Source: DATDRQ01 sp035291645
GTDB lineage: Bacteria > Chloroflexota > Anaerolineae > Anaerolineales > UBA4823
Length of the DNA: 6,679 nt
NCBI GenBank assembly: GCA_035291645.1
Contig: DATDRQ010000142.1
Span: 1-6,679 of the forward strand
Direction of reading: 5' to 3'
Numbering within the stretch: the first letter of the stretch is position 1; every line of letters starts with the position of its first letter. The position numbers and the translations under genes are program-made. Shown piece by piece: positions 1 to 6,679 of this stretch. The notes beneath the pieces were generated by a model. It had not been told where the DNA came from. It worked only from the letters and a program-made list of their open reading frames with translations, and ran no database searches.

Positions 1-1
1 T

Positions 2-31
2 ATCAGCGGAAATCAGCGTGGATCGGCGTCC
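2..31. repeat. Short tandem repeat, about 10-bp period (ATCAGCGNNN)
   Basis: Three consecutive 10-base units are visible: ATCAGCGGAA (2-11), ATCAGCGTGG (12-21) and ATCGGCGTCC (22-31). The core ATCRGCG is kept and the last three bases vary. The array touches the left window edge, so its full length is unknown. It resembles the ATCTGCG/ATCAGCG-type intergenic repeats I recall from many environmental bacterial genomes; that comparison is from memory and was not searched. It does not encode a supported protein. The following bases, 32-78, hold nothing I recognise beyond the leader of the 5S rRNA. Confidence 0.6.
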
Positions 32-78
32 TATTCGCCTGGTCCCGGATTTTCGCAATCCTAACCGAAAAAGCAGGT

Positions 79-199
79 CTCTTGGTGGTTGGAGCGGCGG
101 AGGTACACCCGGTCCCATTCCGAACCCGGTCGTTAAGCCCGTCAGCGCCAATGGTACTCGGAGGGCAACCTCCCGGGAGAGTAGGTCACCGCCAAGAGA
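79..199 (+). rRNA. rrf: 5S ribosomal RNA
   Basis: This is the 5S RNA of the large ribosomal subunit. The universally conserved loop and helix sequence CCCATTCCGAAC lies at 114-125 and is followed by the GTTAAGCCC block and the GAGAGTAGGTC block near the 3' end. Helix I is clear: bases 79-89 pair with 188-198, including TCTTGG with CCAAGA. Ends were set by aligning the GGTGG of helix I with the GGCGG of E. coli 5S; they could shift by one to three bases. Pairing continues outside the mature ends (GGT at 76-78 with ACC at 199-201), which suggests a precursor processing stem. No 23S 3' end is visible in the 78 bases upstream, so the gene is either unlinked or separated by a longer spacer. It faces the alanine racemase gene head-on, with about 25 bases between them. 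Confidence 0.95.
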
Positions 200-224
200 C
201 CTCTCTTTGTTTAAACCTGCCGGT

Positions 225-1340
225 TCAAGAACCGTACACTCTCGGAACACGCGCCCCGATCCCACATAGAACTTCGTAATTGATCGTCCCCCAGGTCCGG
301 CCGATCTCTTCAGCCGTTATCTGCTCCCCGCCCTGTGCACCGATGATCACAACCTCATCCCCTTCTCTCGCTTCGGGGACACCGTCTAATAAAACCGAAA
401 CTTGGTCCATACACACTCTCCCCACCACAGGCGCCCGCTTTCCACATACCAGCACCTGGTTACCCTTCGTCCGGCGGTAGCCGTCTGCATAACCGATCGG
501 GATCGTGCCGATCCGCTCGAAATCCCGGGTGACGTATTCATGCCCGTAGGAAACACCTCTTCCTGGCGGCAGGATCTTTACCTGGCTGAGCTGTGTCTTC
601 CATGAAAGAGCTGGCCGAAAACCGTCCGGGAGATGCCGGTCCGAATATGGGTTGAGCCCGTATAAGGCGATGCCCGTCCTCACCAGGTTGAACCTCGCGC
701 TCGGGCGAGCCAGACTAGCAGCCGAGTTAGCCGCGTGCACTAGCGGCGGGGTGATGCCTGCGGACCGGAGAGCATCCAGAACCTTGATGAATTGCTCTTC
801 CTGTCGTTTCGTCGGAGCCTGGTCGACCTCATCGGCCCGGGCGAAATGAGTGAAGACACCCTCCAGCTCTAAACCAGGTGTCTTTTGGATTGTTACTGCG
901 ACCATTAGCGCACCTTCGAGTTGTACACCTAGCCGGCTCATCCCGGTATCGACCTTCAAGTGAACGCGGGCAGTTTTACCTAGCCTCTTTGCCGCCGCTG
1001 AGGTTTGTATGACCTGGTGCTCATCCCAAATCGTCAAGGCGATGTCCTGATTTATCGCCGGGTCAATCCCTGCCGGTGGCGTGAAACCCAGGATCAAGAT
1101 CGGGGTGTCGATCCCACCCGAACGGAGCTCTAATGCCTCCTCGATGCGCGCCACCCCGATCCAACTTGCACCGGCTTGTTCTGCGGCACGGGCGACCGGT
1201 ACGGTGCCATGTCCGTAGGCGTTCGCCTTCACGACCGCCATCACTTTCACATTAGTGATCTCTTTGATCCGTTGGATATTGTTCTCGATCGCCCCCAGAT
1301 CCACCTCGATCCAGTTCGAGTACAAGCCTTTGTAGGACAT
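225..1340 (-). CDS. alr: Alanine racemase (PLP-dependent, EC 5.1.1.1)
   Basis: This cytoplasmic enzyme interconverts L- and D-alanine and supplies D-alanine for peptidoglycan. The product is 371 residues, a normal length for the family. Visible signatures are the PLP lysine K38 in VVKANAYGHG, K129 and R136 in KVDTGMSRLG (the equivalent of the carbamylated lysine and the tyrosine-assisting arginine), R221 in the RTGIALYG phosphate/PLP region, catalytic Y265 in GVSYGHEY, C310-M311-D312 in GRVCMDQ, and the C-terminal NYEVLCGIGARVPRVY. The fold is therefore an N-terminal TIM barrel (to about residue 240) plus a C-terminal beta domain. An upstream in-frame ATG at 1457 would add 39 residues lying inside the preceding gene and unlike known Alr N termini. 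The ATG at 1340 puts SNWIEVDL at the usual place. No Shine-Dalgarno is well placed; GAGAGG lies 20 bases upstream. The gene follows the oxidoreductase gene after 40 bases and may be read through from it or from its own promoter. Confidence 0.96.
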   Translation of the reverse strand: MSYKGLYSNWIEVDLGAIENNIQRIKEITNVKVMAVVKANAYGHGTVPVARAAEQAGASWIGVARIEEALELRSGGIDTPILILGFTPPAGIDPAINQDIALTIWDEHQVIQTSAAAKRLGKTARVHLKVDTGMSRLGVQLEGALMVAVTIQKTPGLELEGVFTHFARADEVDQAPTKRQEEQFIKVLDALRSAGITPPLVHAANSAASLARPSARFNLVRTGIALYGLNPYSDRHLPDGFRPALSWKTQLSQVKILPPGRGVSYGHEYVTRDFERIGTIPIGYADGYRRTKGNQVLVCGKRAPVVGRVCMDQVSVLLDGVPEAREGDEVVIIGAQGGEQITAEEIGRTWGTINYEVLCGIGARVPRVYGS

Positions 1341-1347
1341 GGGCTGG

Positions 1348-1376
1348 AGTATAACCAATTCCTCTCGAATTACCAA
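1348..1376 (-). promoter_or_regulatory. Candidate promoter for alr, placed for a leaderless transcript
   Basis: On the - strand the 40-base gap before alr contains TTGGTA (1376-1371), a 17-base spacer, and TATACT (1353-1348). These match the sigma70 consensus at 4 of 6 and 5 of 6 positions. The -10 box ends seven bases before the alr ATG, so transcription would begin at or within a base or two of the start codon. That fits the absence of a properly spaced Shine-Dalgarno. The promoter is inferred from sequence only. Confidence 0.45.
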
Positions 1377-1380
1377 TCCC

Positions 1381-4476
<3,096 letters not shown>

Positions 4477-4503
4477 CGCAAGAAACGTGGTATCAACCGG
4501 CTA

Positions 4504-4521
4504 AATATACCCCATTTTATA
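4504..4521 (-). promoter_or_regulatory. Possible -10 boxes for the oxidoreductase gene
   Basis: On the - strand the sequence contains TATAAA (4521-4516) and TATATT (4509-4504), 28 to 45 bases upstream of the TTG start. Either could serve as a -10 element. Neither has a convincing -35 at 16-18 bases; TTGTTA at 4540-4535 is only 13 bases from TATAAA. This is a weak call based on AT-rich hexamers in the expected place. Confidence 0.25.
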
Positions 4522-4563
4522 GACGCCGAAAAAATAACAATAGTCTGATTACCGGTAGGTATC

Positions 4564-4576
4564 ACATTGACGATGT
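4564..4576. promoter_or_regulatory. Imperfect palindrome overlapping the + strand -35 box
   Basis: ACATTGACGATGT is a 13-base near-palindrome: five of six arm positions are complementary around a central A. It covers the proposed -35 hexamer (4567-4572) of the aminotransferase promoter, which is where a repressor operator could sit. No regulator gene is present in the window to assign to it, and a 13-base imperfect palindrome can occur by chance. Confidence 0.2.
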
Positions 4577-4595
4577 ATTTGAATTGGGATACACT
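4567..4595 (+). promoter_or_regulatory. Candidate sigma70-type promoter for the aminotransferase-pckA unit
   Basis: TTGACG (4567-4572) and TACACT (4590-4595) are separated by exactly 17 bases and match the consensus at 5 of 6 and 4 of 6 positions. Transcription would start near 4602 and give an untranslated leader of about 88 bases before the aminotransferase ATG. The leader is AT-rich and shows no strong hairpin or recognisable riboswitch. This is the best + strand promoter match in the 213-base divergent region. Confidence 0.5.
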
Positions 4596-4672
4596 TCCCC
4601 TGTGAAGAGTTTCATTTACATAATATCCGCTCATCCCACCATCCGATTTAAATTTTCAATCAAGTACAAATC

Positions 4673-4681
4673 AAGGAGAGG
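4673..4681 (+). promoter_or_regulatory. Strong Shine-Dalgarno of the aminotransferase gene
   Basis: AAGGAGAGG lies eight bases before the ATG at 4690 and is nearly complementary to the 16S rRNA 3' end. It fixes the aminotransferase start. It contrasts with the other three genes of the window, none of which has a comparable site. Confidence 0.85.
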
Positions 4682-4689
4682 GCTTTTTT

Positions 4690-5907
4690 ATGATCATTAG
4701 CCAGCTCGCTCGTTCAATCGTCGATTCTCCCACCCTGAGATTGAACGAGGAAGCACGTCTTTTACGCGAGATGGGCCAGCCGGTGATCCATCTCGGCATC
4801 GGCGAGCCGAAGAACAAAGCCCCCATCACAGCCATCCTCAGCTCCGCCGCCAAACTCACCTCCGGCGATGTCAAATACACGCCCACCGACGGCACTCCCT
4901 CCCTCAAAAAAGCCATCGTCCGCTATACCGAGGAAAATTACAACCGATCCATCGCCCCGGAAAACATCATCGTAACCAACGGGGCGAAACAATCGCTGTA
5001 TAACATCCTGTTCAGCATCCTCGATCCGCAAGACGAGGTCATCGTCCTGGCACCTTATTGGGTGAGCTACCCGGAGATGGTCAAGATGATGTACGGCATC
5101 CCCGTCATCGTCGCATCTAAAGATGGGACTTTCCACCCTCGCATGGAAGATATCCTCGCAGCGGTCAGTTCTTACACGAAGGCGATCATCCTCAACAGTC
5201 CGAATAACCCCTCCGGCGTCGTATATTCAAGAGAATTCATCGCCGAAATCGTCGAATTCTGCGAGAGCAAGGGTATCTACCTCATCATGGACGATATCTA
5301 CCACAAGCTCGTCTTCGATGGGGTCGTCGCCGTCCCAGGTTACACGTTCACCCAGAAGGATCTCGAGTCGACCAAGGTCATCGCCGTCAACGGTGTCTCC
5401 AAGCTATACGGAATGACGGGTTTCCGCATCGGCTGGGTGATCGCGCCGCGCCGCCTGGTCGAGGTGATGACCAATATCCAGGCCCAGATGACCTCTTCTC
5501 CGGCCACCATCCTGCAAGCGGCTGCCGAGGGTGCCCTGAACGGCCTGCAGAGCCACGTCGAGAGCCTGCGCCTGAGTATCGAGAACAACCGCAACGTCAT
5601 CATGGATGAGCTGAAATCCTTCACCGGCATCCGGGTGACCCGCCCGGATGGCACCTTTTATTGCCTGCCGGATTTCCGCGCCTACGCCAATGACTCGGTC
5701 GAGCTCTCCAATTTCCTGCTGAAGAAAGCCCTGGTGGTCACCGTTCCCGGAAAGGAATTCGGCATGGAGGGCTACATCCGCCTGAGCTTCGCCGGTTCGG
5801 TGAAAGATATTACCGAAGGTATCGCCCGCATGAAGTGGGCGCTCGATCCCAACTCGCCCAAGGATATCTACATCGGCGACCGCAAGCTGATCCGGGATTG
5901 GCTATGA
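4690..5907 (+). CDS. Class I PLP-dependent aminotransferase, aspartate aminotransferase-like (subgroup Ib)
   Basis: This complete 405-residue cytoplasmic enzyme of PLP fold type I probably transfers the amino group between aspartate and 2-oxoglutarate. Motifs seen: YTPTDGTPSLKKAI (63-76), the K100 of NGAKQSLYN found in the Thermus-type Ib aspartate aminotransferases, PYWVSYPE with W124 stacking on PLP, NSPNNPSG with N173, D201/D202 and Y204 of MDDIYHKL, the Schiff-base lysine K238 in VNGVSKLYGMTGFRIGW, and R364 in GYIRLSFA, which binds the substrate alpha-carboxylate. The ATG at 4690 follows a strong Shine-Dalgarno. The final 20 or so residues (after about 385) extend beyond the core fold. 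The stop overlaps the pckA start by four bases, so the two are probably translated in a coupled way. Aspartate specificity is inferred from the Ib motifs and the pckA neighbour; alanine, aromatic or broad specificity cannot be excluded. Confidence 0.92.
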   Translation: MIISQLARSIVDSPTLRLNEEARLLREMGQPVIHLGIGEPKNKAPITAILSSAAKLTSGDVKYTPTDGTPSLKKAIVRYTEENYNRSIAPENIIVTNGAKQSLYNILFSILDPQDEVIVLAPYWVSYPEMVKMMYGIPVIVASKDGTFHPRMEDILAAVSSYTKAIILNSPNNPSGVVYSREFIAEIVEFCESKGIYLIMDDIYHKLVFDGVVAVPGYTFTQKDLESTKVIAVNGVSKLYGMTGFRIGWVIAPRRLVEVMTNIQAQMTSSPATILQAAAEGALNGLQSHVESLRLSIENNRNVIMDELKSFTGIRVTRPDGTFYCLPDFRAYANDSVELSNFLLKKALVVTVPGKEFGMEGYIRLSFAGSVKDITEGIARMKWALDPNSPKDIYIGDRKLIRDWL

Positions 5908-6679
5908 ATAACTTATTGAATATTAAAACACCTGCCGAAGAACAGGCGGGCGTGCTGAAGAGTGATTTCGGGTTAGAAAACCACGGTCTGCGCAACCTGC
6001 GCCGGGTTTATTGGAATTTACCGAGCGAAGCGCTGTACGAAGAGATCATCTTTCGGGACGAGGGGAAAATCACCCACCAGGGACCGGTCGTCGTCAATAC
6101 CGGAGTGCACACCGCCCGAGCCGCCAGCGATAAGGCCATCGTCGCCGAGCAGACATCCCAGGGGCACGTCTGGTGGGGCCAGTACAACCGCCCCTTCAGC
6201 GAGGAAATGTTCGCTTCCCTGGTCGCCCGGCTGCAGGGCTTCCTGCAGGGCCGCGATCTATTCGTCCAGGACTGTTACGGCGGGGCAGATCCCCAATACC
6301 GTTTGCCGATCCGCATCATCACCGAGTACGCCTGGCACAGCCAGTTCGCCCGCAACATGTTCGTCCTCCCGACCTCCGCCGAGGAGTACCGCTGGCACGT
6401 CCCCGAGTTCACCGTCATCTGCGTCCCCTCCTTCCAGGCCTTTCCGTCGATGGATGGGACCCCCTCCCAGACCTTCATCGTCATCAATTTCGAGCAGAAA
6501 TTATGCATCATCGGTAACTCGGCCTATGCCGGCGAGATCAAGAAGTCTATCTTCACAGTCCTGAATTATCTCCTCCCCCTGGAGGGGGTCATGCCGATGC
6601 ACTGCTCGGCCAATATGGGGCCGGAGGGAGACGTCGCCCTCTTCTTCGGGCTCTCCGGCACCGGCAAGACCACCCTGTC
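5904..6679 (+). CDS. pckA: Phosphoenolpyruvate carboxykinase (ATP), N-terminal part, cut by window edge
   Basis: The enzyme converts oxaloacetate and ATP to PEP, CO2 and ADP, the entry step of gluconeogenesis; it can run in reverse in some anaerobes. The open frame starts with the ATG of an ATGA overlap with the aminotransferase stop and runs for 258 codons to the window end, about half of the usual 520-540 residues. Hallmarks include YAGEIKKSIFTVLNYLLP (208-225), with Y208 and K214 matching E. coli Y207 and K213; MHCSAN with the metal-binding H233; GDVALFFGL (242-250); and the phosphate-binding loop GLSGTGKTTL (249-258), exactly where the window stops. The N-terminal substrate loop reads TGVHTARAASDKAIV (66-80), keeping the arginine (R72) and DK but differing from the usual TGRSPKDK form. 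There is no clear Shine-Dalgarno, so translation likely depends on reinitiation from the upstream gene. The catalytic C-terminal half is not visible. Confidence 0.95.
   Translation, partial: MNNLLNIKTPAEEQAGVLKSDFGLENHGLRNLRRVYWNLPSEALYEEIIFRDEGKITHQGPVVVNTGVHTARAASDKAIVAEQTSQGHVWWGQYNRPFSEEMFASLVARLQGFLQGRDLFVQDCYGGADPQYRLPIRIITEYAWHSQFARNMFVLPTSAEEYRWHVPEFTVICVPSFQAFPSMDGTPSQTFIVINFEQKLCIIGNSAYAGEIKKSIFTVLNYLLPLEGVMPMHCSANMGPEGDVALFFGLSGTGKTTL

Noticed and set aside
221..234. Hairpin CGGTT-CAAG-AACCG as a terminator for alr or the 5S gene
   Set aside because: The stem is only 5 bp, includes part of the alr stop region, and is followed by no T-run on either strand.
18..279. Two + strand open frames covering the 5S region
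   Set aside because: They lie on a clear 5S rRNA and have low-complexity Pro/Arg-rich translations with no family resemblance.
4602..4689. Riboswitch or attenuator in the aminotransferase leader
   Set aside because: The leader is AT-rich, with only short palindromes such as ATTTAAAT (4646-4653) and CTTC/GAAG (4594-4607). I could find no conserved aptamer, leader peptide or terminator hairpin.
4671..5136. - strand open frames over the start of the aminotransferase gene
   Set aside because: They are antisense shadows of a gene with all catalytic motifs and a strong ribosome site. They match no known protein that I recognise.
6173..6517. Closed open frames on both strands inside the pckA region
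   Set aside because: The true frame is the one open from 5904 to the window edge, with PEP carboxykinase motifs through the P-loop. The others are out-of-frame or antisense.

Overview
The window is an ordinary-looking bacterial chromosomal segment with four protein genes and one 5S rRNA gene. I saw no mobile element, CRISPR array or phage gene. It is moderately GC-rich, with AT-rich intergenic DNA. The 5S rRNA form, the YdiJ-type oxidase, the Thermus-like (Ib) aminotransferase, the ATP-type PEP carboxykinase and the ATCAGCG-type intergenic repeat would fit a Chloroflexota (Anaerolineae-like) bacterium. That placement is an inference from general resemblance, not a database match.

Layout: (1) Bases 1-78 hold the tail of a 10-bp-period tandem repeat and a short leader. 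Bases 79-199 are a 5S rRNA on the + strand, with no 23S end visible upstream. (2) Bases 225-1340 on the - strand encode a complete alanine racemase (alr), which converges on the 5S gene with only about 25 bp between them. (3) Bases 1381-4476 on the - strand encode a complete two-part FAD/4Fe-4S oxidoreductase of the YdiJ/GlcD-GlpC type, 40 bp upstream of alr and read in the same direction. (4) Bases 4477-4689 are a divergent AT-rich control region, with a good sigma70-like promoter and a strong Shine-Dalgarno for the + strand. (5) Bases 4690-5907 on the + strand encode a class I PLP aminotransferase. (6) From base 5904 to the window edge is the N-terminal half of ATP-dependent PEP carboxykinase (pckA). 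It overlaps the aminotransferase stop by ATGA and is cut within its P-loop.

How the genes work together: on the + strand, an aspartate-type aminotransferase would interconvert aspartate and oxaloacetate, and PckA interconverts oxaloacetate and PEP. The tight overlap suggests a two-step amino-acid/gluconeogenesis unit. On the - strand, a D-2-hydroxyacid (possibly D-2-hydroxyglutarate or D-lactate) dehydrogenase is followed by alanine racemase, which supplies D-alanine for peptidoglycan. The two may be co-transcribed, but alr also appears to have its own promoter, placed so that its transcript would be leaderless. I found no clearly undescribed system. The best leads are the leaderless-type alr promoter, the coupled aminotransferase-pckA pair, the altered substrate-loop motif in PckA and the paired sequence elements in the divergent control region.
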